DNA of 64,000 nt. Source: Thalassia testudinum. Taxonomy: Eukaryota; Streptophyta; Magnoliopsida; Alismatales; Hydrocharitaceae. The first letter of the stretch is position 1; each line of letters begins with the position of its first letter. Below, piece after piece: positions 49,856 to 61,599 of the stretch. The notes beneath the pieces were generated by a model, which was not told the origin of the DNA, searched no databases, and worked only from the letters and a program-made list of their open reading frames with translations. The position numbers and the translations under genes were made by a program. The stretch is from positions 11,538,501 through 11,602,500 of the forward strand of contig JAZHRO010000024.1 in the NCBI GenBank assembly GCA_037157565.1. The letters run 5' to 3'.

Positions 49856-51492
49856 CTCCCCCTCAAGCTGGAGCATGAAATGCTCAGTTTGTAACACAAA
49901 AAAACCTACTCTACACAGAAGAACAAACAACACTCTAAACTGGTTCTCTCTTGTAAACAGGAACACAGGCTGGAACTGCTAAAGAAACTACTATAGTTGG
50001 CTCTGACAATGGCTTCTCCTCTGGAGACCTGGTGCTGGTGACTCTCCATTCAGTATCCTTGAAATAGATCTTCCTTTGAAGACCTCGAAGCTGCATCTCT
50101 CACATAGAAATCGACTAGGCCCTTCCTTTGAGGACCCCGAAAGTGGATCTCCCTCTCTCTGGAGACCTCGAAAGTTTGGACATCCCAGAGTTTGGTTTCT
50201 TATGTAATGATCAGCTATTCTCGACATCCGTAGCAGTATCCAATGACACCTCAAATGACATTGTGCCTTAAAACTGCAATAAAGGGAATCCCAAATGAAG
50301 GTAATTATAATGGACTTCCACACTTCATCCCATACTCATATAGGAGAAGAAATTAATAGCGAAAAAAAAATAATAAAAAAATTAGAGAATAACCTCTACC
50401 CTTCTCATTCATCATCACCCTTTTCTTTTTTTTTTTTCCCTTATTTTTTCTCTTTTTTTTATTTTTCTTTTCCTCGATAACCTCTTCTGTCCCCCTTTCA
50501 CCCCTTTTTTTAAAATAATTTACTCTATCCACGTAAGCCACCACAATAAAAAATGCAGCAGAGAGGGAAAAGAAGAGGAACAAACCCTTGTGCTCTCAGG
50601 GTTTGGGAGAACCCAACGATACCGCCACCACTCCTCGCAAGCCCTAGCGGCACCACCATCCACCGCCCCTAGCTTCTCGTAGGCAGCTGAGCCATCAATC
50701 GCGTGCTGCGCCCTCGCGGCCTCCGAGGCCCTGAACTCGAGTCCTCTCGAGGACCCCCGAGGTCGGGAGGCACCCGTAGGGGCACTTCACCGCGCCGTCC
50801 AGCGTGAGGGTCTGCAGGGGCACACCTGAGGAGTCGTCGTATCCCGCGCCCTGCGTGTGGAAGGTCGTCTCCATGACGTGGGGATGATGCCCTCTTTTGA
50901 TGACGCGGGCGTGTCTTCCAGCAGCGTTACCAATAGGGCCCCATCGCCCTCCCCTTCAAGATCGTTTTCTCCTCCTTCGTCGCCGCCTCCACGACCTCGA
51001 TAGGCGTCCCGAACGGCACCCTTTGCAGCCACCAACACTCCATGACGCTACAGCAGTCTCGCTAGGGCTACTGCACAGCCTAGCCTCGCTCGCACAGTCG
51101 CCAGCAACCACGTGTTGCCTGCCACGCCGCCTGGGCTCGCTTCGAGCAACCCTCTACAGCGCTGCGACAGCCTTTACTCCGCCTCGCGCGACCTCCTAAT
51201 GCACAACTGCTTCGCACCTCCTATTGGGATCCACGCGTCAACAACATCACCGCCTGCTACTCCTTGCATAGCTTCGCATCAATCTCCTCTAGCATGAGCC
51301 TGGTAGAAACTCCACCGAGGAGATCCTCGTCGAGCGGCCCTGATCGAAACCCGAGCGAAGGGTAGATCACCTTGTTACATATTTCTTGATTTTCTTTCGG
51401 ATTAAGATATTGAAACTTCAAGAATAGAATAATAATAAAAAGATAATAATTTAAATAATAGACTCAGGAATCAAACTGTCTTGATATTAAAT
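49856..51492 (-). mobile_element. Body of the C3 element, no recognisable pol
   Basis: Between the two C3 LTRs lie about 1.6 kb with no Copia gag or pol motif. 49990-50330 is moderately repetitive. 50400-50480 is almost pure T/C. 50590-51360 is strongly GC-rich and lacks a long open frame. The decayed primer site (TTAATATCA for TTGGTATCA) is at about 51480-51492. It could be a non-autonomous element carrying foreign GC-rich DNA. Confidence 0.55.
50400..50480. repeat. Poly-pyrimidine (T/C) low-complexity tract
   Basis: Long T runs broken by single C or CCC, with very few purines. Confidence 0.9.
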
Positions 51493-51725
51493 TAACAAAT
51501 TTAAATAATATGAAAATAATAATATTAAGGTATAAAAAAATAAAAATATTTAAATTTACATGAAAATCTCATTCATGAAAGAAAAATTTTAATATAATAT
51601 ATTTCTTTATATTTCTTTTCAAAAAAATAAATAAAATATATCTTTTTATTTATAATTTATCACACACACGATAAATTTCTACTGCACCATGGAGATTAAA
51701 TTAATTACATATATTTCTCTCAACA
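51493..51725 (-). mobile_element. Copia-like 5' LTR (C3 right), strongly AT-converted
   Basis: On the minus strand it starts TGTTGAGAGAAATATATG and follows the left LTR along its length, but most G and C are replaced by A and T (CCTATAAATAGGAG has become TTATAAATAAAAAG). It ends at TTTGTTA, where the partner has CTGTCA. Outer flanks CCAAT and TGACT do not match, so the pair may not come from one clean insertion. Confidence 0.7.
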
Positions 51726-53542
51726 TGACTGGAAAGGAGGAAATAAGTTAACAGTACCAGTACCGCTTGTTAGACAATTGCCTGCTAAACAATTGCCATG
51801 ACTCTCGACGTCTGCAGCTGAGTGAAAAACTAAACTCAAGCTTAAACCACAAGAAGAGGCCGCAGGATAAAGTCCCTAAACAAAAAATTTAAACCTTTAG
51901 AGGTTGTTAAAGGCTTGACGCCTTAAAAACCAAAAGGTCCATCCTCCATGACATCATTCCTTGACCAAGACAGCTCCAACTTAAAAGTCCCAACTTGTAG
52001 ACAATCCTCTACCTACAACATCAATCTGGTTAATCCAAAATTTTCCATCTCATCAAATAAAATGAGAAAGGCAGCACGATCCCTTAAGCAACCTACTTCA
52101 TTGGACAGCTCAAATCGGCCTAGGCATCTCATTGAGATATATTTTTTTGAGAGGGGCGTCTCATAGAGATATAAAAAAGACTGCCACATGCAATCAGATT
52201 ATGTTGCCATGAATAATCACCTAGCTCATTTTGAAATGCTTACATGGTTTCCTTGACTGCACACTGCTTAGACAGAGGCCTGAACTGACTAGAACACACA
52301 TACCAGTACCAACACCAATGACTTTGCTATGTCAAACAAAATAGCACACTGGTAATTTTATGTTGGTTTCTCTAAAGAAACTAATTTCCCCAAAATGCTT
52401 CTCTTTACTGAGAATTTTCTTTAGTTGCTTGTAGATCTAATGGACTACTAAATGTTTACCGGACCTATTGGAATATTTTAGTTTCTTTAAACAAATATAT
52501 CGTTTCTGTTTATAAAAATCCCATAATTTATACTTCGCGAAGACTTTTTTTTCTTTTTGGAAGGATGATTTATCTGCTTCAGATGCTCTAGAAGCTTGAT
52601 ATCACCGTCTTTTCACTTTAGGAAAATCACCAGAAAGGATGGTGGTTCTTTGGGTTACCAAACTGCATATTTCCTCTATTTTCAAAATGGATTGATGAGC
52701 TGCTGCAGATCCATGATGGACTTGTTATGATGACTGTTTCCTTCAAGTACTAATCTGATTCCTTTTCAACAATAAGTGGACAACTGCAGAAGCCCTAACA
52801 TCCCAAGGGAGTGGAGCCTAACTAAGATGAAAAATAGGACGTACTCATTGAAATGATCCATGTAAGCATAAATAACACCCTATTATAACAATACACAACA
52901 TCTTGTGCCTTCCGAAATACAAATGCGAGCTATAACCACCTCACAAACTAAACAATAGATATCCAAAGAATTAAACAGGCATGCTTTAGTCAGCAGGGGA
53001 AAAAAAAACAAACAATGAATATCTCAAGAATTAAACAAGCATGCTTTAGTCAGCGGGGGAAAAGAAATTCACGCTGGTGATAACCATCTCGAGCGATTGA
53101 AAACTCCTTTAGAACCAAATACTTAACCGAAGAAACTACCAATGAGACCATTTCAAGGTGGTTATCATGCTACGAGGTTATGTTCCTTTAACTCCACAAA
53201 AGTCGTACCTTTTTTTTTTGGAAAAGCTAAAGCAAAAAGTCGTAGCTGCTATATCATTCATATAGGTGATTTCTGGTATATTCATCATGCATGCAACAAT
53301 GCTTTTGTTTGGCAGTGTGCCAATAATGTAGTCTTAAGGGACAAGTCTACTTTCGCTATAGCCTAAATGGAGCCGCTCTTCTTTTGAACTAATTTGGTCC
53401 AACGAAATCTCAATTGAAGCCAGATAACCTAGTCTCCTATCTAAGGGATGACTTGCTAAAGGTGTTGACAGTTCTTGCATAATGTCGTACATATTCTAGA
53501 GGTGAAATGGTAATTGACTAACCTACAAAAGAAATTGTGAAA
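51726..53542. other. Region without a recognised gene
   Basis: No supported gene. A 60-bp tandem pair occurs at about 52951-53070. Confidence 0.45.
52951..53070. repeat. 60-bp tandem duplication
   Basis: GCATGCTTTAGTCAGC recurs with a 60-bp step (52979 and 53039), with an AAGAATTAAACA lead-in in both copies; a few differences. Confidence 0.85.
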
Positions 53543-53671
53543 GTTGTGGAATTCTCATTCAATCTTGAGTCACTCAACAATGGTTCCTTCGTGGTGCAAT
53601 TTTTTACCATGGAGGATCACTTCAATGTGATTGAGGGAGGCCCATGATTCTTCATTGGATCTTATTTGAGC
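53543..53671 (+). pseudogene. LINE ORF1 fragment (DUF4283 type)
   Basis: Translation gives VVEFSFNLESLNNGSFVVQF, then FTMEDHFNVIEGGP, a stop, then FFIGSYL. The EGGPWFF motif of plant LINE ORF1/DUF4283 is present with Trp changed to stop (TGG to TGA). No matching downstream LINE sequence was found on this strand. Confidence 0.6.
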
Positions 53672-54125
53672 AACATTAATCTCTGAGAAAATTGGTACTG
53701 AAAATTCAACAAATGAATAAGCGTCAGGCTCAGATCCTGGTCCACTTTTATTGAGCTCCTAATCGGCCATCATAGAAAGGAGAAGAAAAATCATCTAAGC
53801 TATGGTTAATGGTCAAGAACATGAAATATTCTATAGACTCCATTTTCATCTTCTTTAAGAAATGTCATAGCATGAGACAACAAATAGTTTGCATTCCTTC
53901 ACTGCTAACACCCCCTAAATATCAATGTAAGGAACCGGTGACAAATCAACAGGTTCAAACTGAAAATTTCCGTTCCCTCTAGTAACCACATTACAAAGGG
54001 TCATTTGTAGTCCAACTATTGATTCGCTTCAGAGATCCTGCATGGGGTATGCATTGTGCTTTGGGCAATGGACAGACCATCCGATCCCCATATTGACCTG
54101 TTGATTGTTGTCACACTGATCACAG

Positions 54126-54151
54126 CCCCCCCCCCCCCCCCCCCCCCCCCC
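54126..54151. repeat. 26-base poly-C run
   Basis: An uninterrupted run of 26 C, flanked by CACAG and AAAATAAAAG. Its length could be an assembly estimate. Confidence 0.9.
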
Positions 54152-54707
54152 AAAATAAAAGAACGGAATTCATGAAAGCATTTGATGGCCTACCAAACCG
54201 TTCCTAGAACTCATTCTCCTCAATCTATCTCCACCCCTTCATTCCTCAACTTAACTAAAATTTTTTGATTCACTTTTTTCTTTGCATAAGCACTCGATCC
54301 TTCAAATTTTGAGTTTGCCTGATCGGTTCAGACTTCTTCCCTGTCAGCATCTAATGTTCTTGATGGTACCATCGACAAGAATGAAAAATCAGGTAGCTGA
54401 TTTTGAACACGAATCCTACAGCAATATATCGAATCCCATGAAAATACCATTTGAAAGTCAAAAAAACACATATCAGAAGATGTGGAATGTCTCCCCAGAG
54501 TAGAAAGATTGAAGCTTAGCCTAATCTACATCATGAAATCATTTTCTCTAGATGGAAAAAGGGTGATTCATAAAGTAAATAGTCATCCGGATTGTATTCA
54601 TAAAATGAACAAGCTAAAATGTCAAGGACCACAAGTGCTTTCCCACTTTACAAGAAATGACCAATCACAAGATATGATACTTCCAACGGATAGTCTACCT
54701 CCTTACT

Positions 54708-55060
54708 CTACAAGGGAAAAGCAAACGCAAGAAATAACACTTTCAACATACTGCTTTTCACCCCTAAAAACCAACCCCGTTCCTTTTGGCCCAAACAGCC
54801 CATAGGAAAGCAAAAGGAAAAGCTTTCTCCAACTTTGTATAAAATTAAGCAGGTCCCATTATTGAGAATCCCTTCATGGATGATCTCCAAAAAGTCTCGG
54901 AACATGTAGCATCCAATACCCACGTTCTCCCGGATATGTGTGCCCATGGGACACACGAAAAAGCAGGTGGTAATGTCCTCCTTGCCTGCTCGACAAAACG
55001 AGCAGGAAACCTCTGTCTAAGGAAGCCACTGTTGACGGCAGACCTTCCTTATTATTCATC
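54708..55060 (-). pseudogene. LINE reverse transcriptase C-terminal fragment
   Basis: The minus strand shows CSFCRAGKED...CFFVCP, a CxxC zinc ribbon like that at the end of plant LINE RT (zf-RVT). After a frameshift it reads AFPFAFLWAVWAKRNGVGF, matching the conserved WAxWxxRN motif at the end of plant LINE ORF2. Several frame changes and stops show decay. It faces away from the DUF4283 piece, so the two need not belong together. Confidence 0.5.
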
Positions 55061-55414
55061 ATCCCCTCAATTCCCAAGGAAATATAAGAATTAAGGGAGG
55101 CTTGACCACCCATAACAACAGATAGCAATCTCTAAGAAAATCATCATCCTTGTCTATCAAGTTCATACGAGCACATCAAAGCCCAATGCACTGAAAAATT
55201 GCCATCATCCCAACACCAGACATCCTCCAACTTGCCACAAGATAGAGCTCGCTTGCAATTCAGAAGCTTTAGCATTAGTACTCAATTCAATTTATAAAAC
55301 ACCAGAAGAAAGAAGAGTGCACTGCTCATGATGGTGCTCAGTTGCACCCAAGGAGCACAAATGGTGAGCTATGAGGAACCACTCATCCCACGGACAAAAA
55401 TTGCCCATGTTTCA
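55061..55414. other. Region without a recognised gene
   Basis: Left flank of the next Copia element; no motif recognised. Confidence 0.4.
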
Positions 55415-55563
55415 TGTTAGCATATATTATTATTTTTATACTTTTCTTGCACGGGTTATGGGTGCTTAGTTCCTCATGGGTAGTTAAGGACTTTTAATCC
55501 TTTAGTTTCTCTCTCTCTATATAAGAGAGTCTAGGGTTTTCTATAATAAAATAAGTCATTTCA
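55415..55563 (+). mobile_element. 5' LTR of Copia element C2, 149 bp
   Basis: TGTTAGCATATATT...GTCATTTCA, with a TATATAAGAGAG box and CTAGGGTTTTC, similar to the LTR at 343-489. Seven bases later comes TGGTATCAGA (55571-55580), the primer binding site. Confidence 0.85.
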
Positions 55564-55589
55564 ACCAATTTGGTATCAGAATGCCGATC

Positions 55590-58500
55590 CTAAATCGGCA
55601 CTTCGGTATCCCACCTCCGTACTTTGTCCACCAAAATCCTAATCTCTCTTGGAGGCACCTAGAGGAGCTTCCACCGGCGACCACCGACCATAGCCAACCG
55701 TTGATCGGGCCACTGTCGCTGCTGGCGAGCCCCATCAACTACCACTGTCAGTTGATCTGCCTTAGGAGGCCATCGCCCGACCTCCGCCAGCATCGCCAGT
55801 GCTTCCTACCACAATTGTAATGCCGCCTCGAGCTTCTCCAACATCTCCAACGCCGTTAGCGACCCCTAGGCCTACGTTAGCTCCACCTCAAGCTTCTGCA
55901 GCGCCGCCAACGACCCCTAAGGTGTTGCCAACACCGCCAACGCTAGTGGGGCCTTCTCGGGTGGTCTCCCTGCACCCAGGATAGGACAAAGCTTGTCTAA
56001 GGGGATCTTTCGTGAAGATGCCGGATTGAATTTTTGAATTTCAGACCTACTTGATGACCTCTTGGATATAGAAGTTTGATTACGGCTCCAAGATTGTAAG
56101 GTTGGCTTCAGATAATCAGTTCAAGGTGAGTTCGAGCACTTCTTTGGACACTGGGGTACTGAAAATTCCATTTTTTGGTCATATCATCAAGTTGGACGAG
56201 ACCATCTACCCATGGTGGTCTCAAAATTTCCTCATGACCATCAGGGGTCATGGGAACAGTCACATCCTTACAAATCCAGAGCCTGAGAGCAAGATTGGTG
56301 CCAACGTTACTTGGGACAGAGACGATGCCATGGCCTCTACATGGCTTATGTAGACAGTTATTCCCCGTAGGGATGGGATCATGTACTATGACACCGCGAA
56401 GAAGATGTGGGAGTCCTTGCATGAGACCTCTCATGCCAAGAACTCTGCACGGGTCTTTCAGGTCTTCTACGAGCTTTTCTACTTGCGTCAGGAAGGATGC
56501 ACTCTACCACAGTACTACTCCCTCTTGAAGGGAATGCTAGAGAGGCATCACTCTTATCTATTAGGGTGTGCCTGTGATTTCTGAAAGGATTTTCGGAGGT
56601 CGTCTCTCTCTTCTTGGCAAATCTTGGACCTGAGTATATTGCTGGCAGAGATCATATTCTCACCGCTCTTGAGTTTCCTACCCTGGAGGAGGCTTATAGC
56701 AAACTTAGCAGAGTTGCAGTACATACTCCTGCTCCTGACTCTGCTACTCAGACGTCCGCACTAGCAGTGATCCCTGGACGTGGCAGGGGTACTCCTCACC
56801 TTACACGTGGTCATGGATGCAGACGCTCATCTGGTACACGTACTAAGACCCCATGTACCTATACTATGGCAGACATGGTTATCTAGAGGCTACATGCTAG
56901 CAAAAGCATGGTAGGCCACCTATGGCTAATCAAGCAACTGAGATTACAGATGGATTGCCCGCCAATTTTGATGTAAGCTCCCTTAGTACAGAGATTGAGA
57001 CCTTGCGACAACAGATTGCACAGTTGGCACAGGCTTCATCCTCTCAGTTTTCAAATACTGCAGCCATTGCTACCTCCTCACAGGCACCTGCGACTAGTAT
57101 GTTCTCACGCTTGTCCTTTGGTGATTGGTTGATTGATTCTGGTGCATCTACGCACCTATGTTGCAACAGGAGTGTATTCTCTCAGTTAGCACCTATTACA
57201 CCAGCCAGGACTGTGCAGGTGGCAGACGGGACACATTCGCCACTAGTTGGAAAGGGAGATATGCCTATCTCCCACCTTGAGACTAGCAGATGTCTTTTAT
57301 GTGCCTGATTTTCCTTTGAGTTTATTGTCTGTTAGCATTATTACTAAGGATTTGAACTGCAGAGCCATTTTTTATGTGACTTCTTGTGTCTTGCAGGATA
57401 AACTCACTAGGATGACGATTGATGGAGGTCCTGAGGAAAGGGGGGTGTACCATCTGAGCCAAACCATTATTGTTGCTTCTGCTACACAGGGCCTTGCTTC
57501 CACTGGATCTCCCCTTCAGCGACATCATCGCCTTGGTCACCTACTTATTGACAGCCTCAGAAGGATTTTGCCGCGCATACCCTCCACTACTACTCTCACC
57601 TGTGATGCTTGTTAGCTAAGAAAGCATCATAGGGCTAGTTTTCTCAATTCTACTTATGTTTCTTCTGCTGTTGTTTTTGACTTGATTCATATGGATGTAT
57701 GGGGTCCCAGTTGTACTCCTGATCGACTTGGAAATATATATTATCTTTTGTTAGTAGATAATTTTTCTCTCATTTCCTAGATGTTTCTTTTGCAGAATAA
57801 GTCCAATGTAGAACAAATCATTGAGAACTTTTTTAAAGAAATAAAAACTTAACATTCTTGTTTCGTGAAACGTTTTTGGTCTGATAATGCCTTGAAGTTT
57901 TGTACTATTCGTTTGCGCACTTTCTTTCCTAGTTATGGCATTATTCATGAGACCACATGCCCACACACCTCTCAACAAAATGGTGTTGCTGAGAGGAAAC
58001 ATTGTCATGTTCTTGATGTTACTCGTATTTTGTTGATTCACCATTCGATTCCCTCCCTTTACTGGGATGATGCTGTTTTGACTGCATGTTTTTTTATCAA
58101 TAGGATGCCTAATGCTGCATTACATGAACGGATTCCTTTACAGGTTATGTATCCTGATCGACCCCTGTTTCACGTCACCCCTCGGACTTTTGGTTGTGTT
58201 GTCTTTGTCCATTTATTAGGACCGAGTTGGGATAAATTAGCACCGAGATCAGTTAAGTGCGTTCTTCTTGGGTATACTCGGATACAAAAAGGGTATCAGT
58301 ATTTTGATCCGCTTACCTCTTGGCACTATGTTTCTGTGAATATTACATTTCATAAGGCGATACCTTTCTTTTCTATGACTGCAATTGAGATGCCTTCTGA
58401 GTGTGATATGGTGCCTATGGCATATACTCCCATTTGCTTTGAGAGTTTTCCTGATATTCCTATCCCTATTACACCACCACTTCATGATATGCATCCCTTC

Positions 58501-58631
58501 CCTCGACTAACTGAACCACTCTTGACATATGTCCACCCTCATACTACCTATTAGGGACCCCCACCCTCGCCTTCACCATCGGCTTCTTAGGTAAGTCATT
58601 TAGACACTGACATATGTTTGTCATGTAATGG
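55590..58631 (+). pseudogene. Copia C2 gag-protease-integrase, broken and truncated
   Basis: Order: a Pro/Thr-rich leader (to ~55980); gag from 56102 (PWWSQNFLMTIRGHG, KKMWESLHETSHAKNSARVF, FPTLEEAYSKL); a damaged zinc knuckle (~56850); protease WLIDSGASTHLC at ~57130; pre-integrase RHHRLGHLLIDSL at ~57520; integrase DLIHMDVWGP, WSDNALKF, TCPHTSQQNGVAERKH and CVLLGYTRIQKGYQYFD. Stops and frameshifts occur in gag, after the zinc knuckle and before the integrase. The reading ends near 58555, where family A LTR A3 (58632) has inserted; RT, RNase H and the 3' LTR should lie beyond the window. Confidence 0.92.
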
Positions 58632-59895
58632 TGATAAGACCCGTTCCATCAAAACACTTTAAGATGTCTGGGAGTTGGATCAGACATCTGGCCAGACATC
58701 TGGACATCTTTCTAGACGTCTGGAAATCAATTTTTGCGTGTGTACGATCCCGAGTCTGCGCACGTGCCGCGCGTAGACTGAACTCAGCCACATTTCTTCT
58801 CTTTCTTCCCTTTCTTCTCTCCCCTCACCGACGACAGATCCCTCCCCCGCGCCTACATATACCCCCTCCTCTCCCCCACGCCACCCCACTCCCATCCACC
58901 TTCTCCTTCCTCCAGCGAGAGTGAGAGCGAGCGCGGCGAGTTGCAGCCGAGTGCAGCGGCGGAGAGGAGAGGAGCAGCGAGGGGGAAGAGAGGAGAGCGT
59001 GAGCTGAGAAAGAGCTCGTCAGAGAGGCTCATGGCCGGTCGGCATGCGCACGGCGGAGGGGTGTGCCGGGGAGGTTTCCCCCGATGTTGCTGCAGCTAGA
59101 GCAGCGGACAAGTGAGCTCGGCGCGGCCGCATGCAGCAGGAAGAAGACGAAGGAGCTTCTGGTTCTGAGATTTTTCTCAGAATTAGACGTCTGGACCTAC
59201 ATCCAGACGACGCACACGACGTCTGGAGGAAGCTCCAGACGACTGAGAGGTACGTCCTATGCCCTATTCTCCCTTTTTGCGGATACGGCCATGCAGGCCA
59301 TTTCACCGAGGACTTTGATACGTGCCGTGTTGAGGAGATTACGTTGTGCGTGAAGGATTCATTTCGGGAAGGCGTGAGGACACACCCTCCCACACGGTTC
59401 AGATGTCTGGGCGAGGCACCAGACAGCGGAGAGCGCATCTAGACGTCCGAAGAGGTGGTCGGACGTCTGGAACTAAGTCCAGATGGTTCAGAAGGATCCC
59501 TGGACGTTTGAGGAGTAGCGCAGGGTGAGGTATGGTTCTGGACTTCTTTTAAGATGTCTGGAAGGTGTTCCAGACGTCTGATTTGAGTCAGGATTGTCAT
59601 TTTTTACCCGTTTAGGGTCCGTTTGAGGTCCGATTTCTGCATTTAAGATTCCATTCTTCTTCGTATAAGTTCCGCTACTTGTTGGAATGCTTTTGTCATG
59701 TTCTGAGTGGGTTCTTGTGGTTGATCTTTATGTTAGGACCTCATCCCGTTGCGAAATTGGGGGTTGCGGAGGCATGCGGACCTGCTGATCAAGCTCCCAT
59801 TACTCCTGATTTTGCTGGTAGAGTGGCTTCCCCTAGTTTAATTACAAATATAAAGGCATATCTGGAATGAATGTTAGATCCTAGGGTGTGGCATG

Positions 59896-61599
59896 TGTTG
59901 GTGCTAAAGCACCATGATCATTTATTTTGATGATAACAAAACACGTGTTATTTAACATTTGCAATTTGAGTCCTAGATTTCAGGTCAATTGCAAATGTGG
60001 ACGTGTTTAGACGGAGTTCGAGCTCGCATCCAGGACGGATTGGAGGAGCTTGACGGAAAACAGAGGAGGTTCGCGTGGAGCGATAGATTGAAGGAAATGA
60101 AGAATAGGATAGACTTCCTTCTTTTGTACTTGTTGTATTTTTCGTTTCTTTTCTTGCTCTTTATTTTCCTTAGATATTTCATGTTAAAGAGCCTCAAAGA
60201 ACCCTAACAGTAGTCCTAGGAACACCGGCACAACCCTAGGATACTTAGGTTTTCTGTAGAATACTTAGAAAACCAATATAGGGTTCAAACAGCACTTCCA
60301 GACGTCTAATTCCCAAATCAGACGTCTGATAAAGCATTTTAAGACGTCTGACTGTTGTTTCAGACGTCTGATAACTGTTAGGCTGGACATAGTTGGTTCT
60401 GTCTGATGAAATCAGACGTCCATACATTAGACCAGACGTCTTAGGAGACGTCTGATGACTTTGCCAGACGTCCAATTAGTGGACCGTTGGCTGGCTTAGC
60501 AAACAGTCAAGAATATGACCGTTAGAGCCTTATCAGACGTCCTTAGGACTTTCCAGACGTCTGATAAATGACCGTTTTGCCTCGGCTGACCCAAAATCTC
60601 TTCTCAGAGATTTTCTAGCCGTTGCAACGTTTGGAAATCAATTCCCACAGTAAAAGTTGGTTTTCAGACGTCCAGACTTAGTGCCAGACGTCCTGTATGT
60701 CGTCTGATGGACTTACACAAAAACCCTGTTTAGATCTGATTCAAGTCAGGGAGAAACCCGCATAGAATCAGACGTCTGACCTTGAAATCAGACGTCTTAA
60801 AGTGGCATTCCAGACGTCTGATGCCAGAGTTAGACGTCTGATAACCCTGTCAAATGTAATCATTGTCCTGATTTCGGCCTGATTCTCTTGGACTTTGTTC
60901 CCAACGGCTATAGAACCCTTTCTAAGCCTTCCAAAGCCTTCCTAAGGCCTCTATAAATAGAGGGGAACCCTTGCAACACACATATACACTTGGATACACT
61001 TAGCTACACACTTTCACACTCTTGTGTCTAAGAAGCTCTTGCTCTCTAAGCTCAAGTTCTACATCTTGAGAGCATCAAACCGTTGCGCACCCGCTCTCCC
61101 GCCGTTGTCTACGAGAGCAAAGTTGCGCCGTCGCGTGGCTCACGCACCCGCGTCATCCTCGACGCACTCCTTGCAAAGGGGAGTTTCCTATTTCCTATAG
61201 AAGCTAGGTTTAAATTACTTTGTTGGCTCTATAGGTTTGTTGTTTTCTTTTATCTTTGTAATTTTGTTGGGTATTCGCTTTGCGAATTCCCGTCTCCTTC
61301 GTGGGACAAAATCCTTCTCGTGGAGAGAAGGGGTTGAGGAACGCTACCCTCGTACTTGTAGCGTGGTTGTACTGAGGTTGAATCACCCTCGTTTTAAAGT
61401 GATTCGGTTAGTGGATTTGATCAACTAGGTTGATCGGAAAATCCTAACTCGAGAGGGTTAGGTGGTGGTTTTCACCCGATTTGGGTTTCCACCTAAAAAT
61501 ACCTTGTGTACTTGTGCGATTGTTTTTTTGTGAGATTGCTTTATATATTTATTTCCGCATTTTATTACGTCATCCCCTCTTCGTAGGGAAGAACCTTCA
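59896..61599 (+). mobile_element. Family B solo LTR copy B2, 1704 bp
   Basis: TGTTGGTGCTAAAGCACC to GAAGAACCTTCA, with GCATG on both sides (59891-59895 and 61600-61604). It is nearly the same as B1 but inserted at a different site in A3, inside the CCTAGG-phrase repeats. The palindrome array (60297-60845) and TATA box (60952-60959) are intact. Confidence 0.92.
60297..60845 (+). promoter_or_regulatory. AGACGTCT-palindrome array in the U3 of B2
   Basis: Same order and spacing of sites as in B1, with only point differences. The sites are preserved even where neighbouring bases differ, for example around 60300-60330. Confidence 0.85.

Noticed and set aside
54282..54805. Two overlapping plus-strand frames of 73 and 107 codons
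   Set aside because: They have no recognised domain and overlap the minus-strand LINE fragment; I cannot support them as genes.
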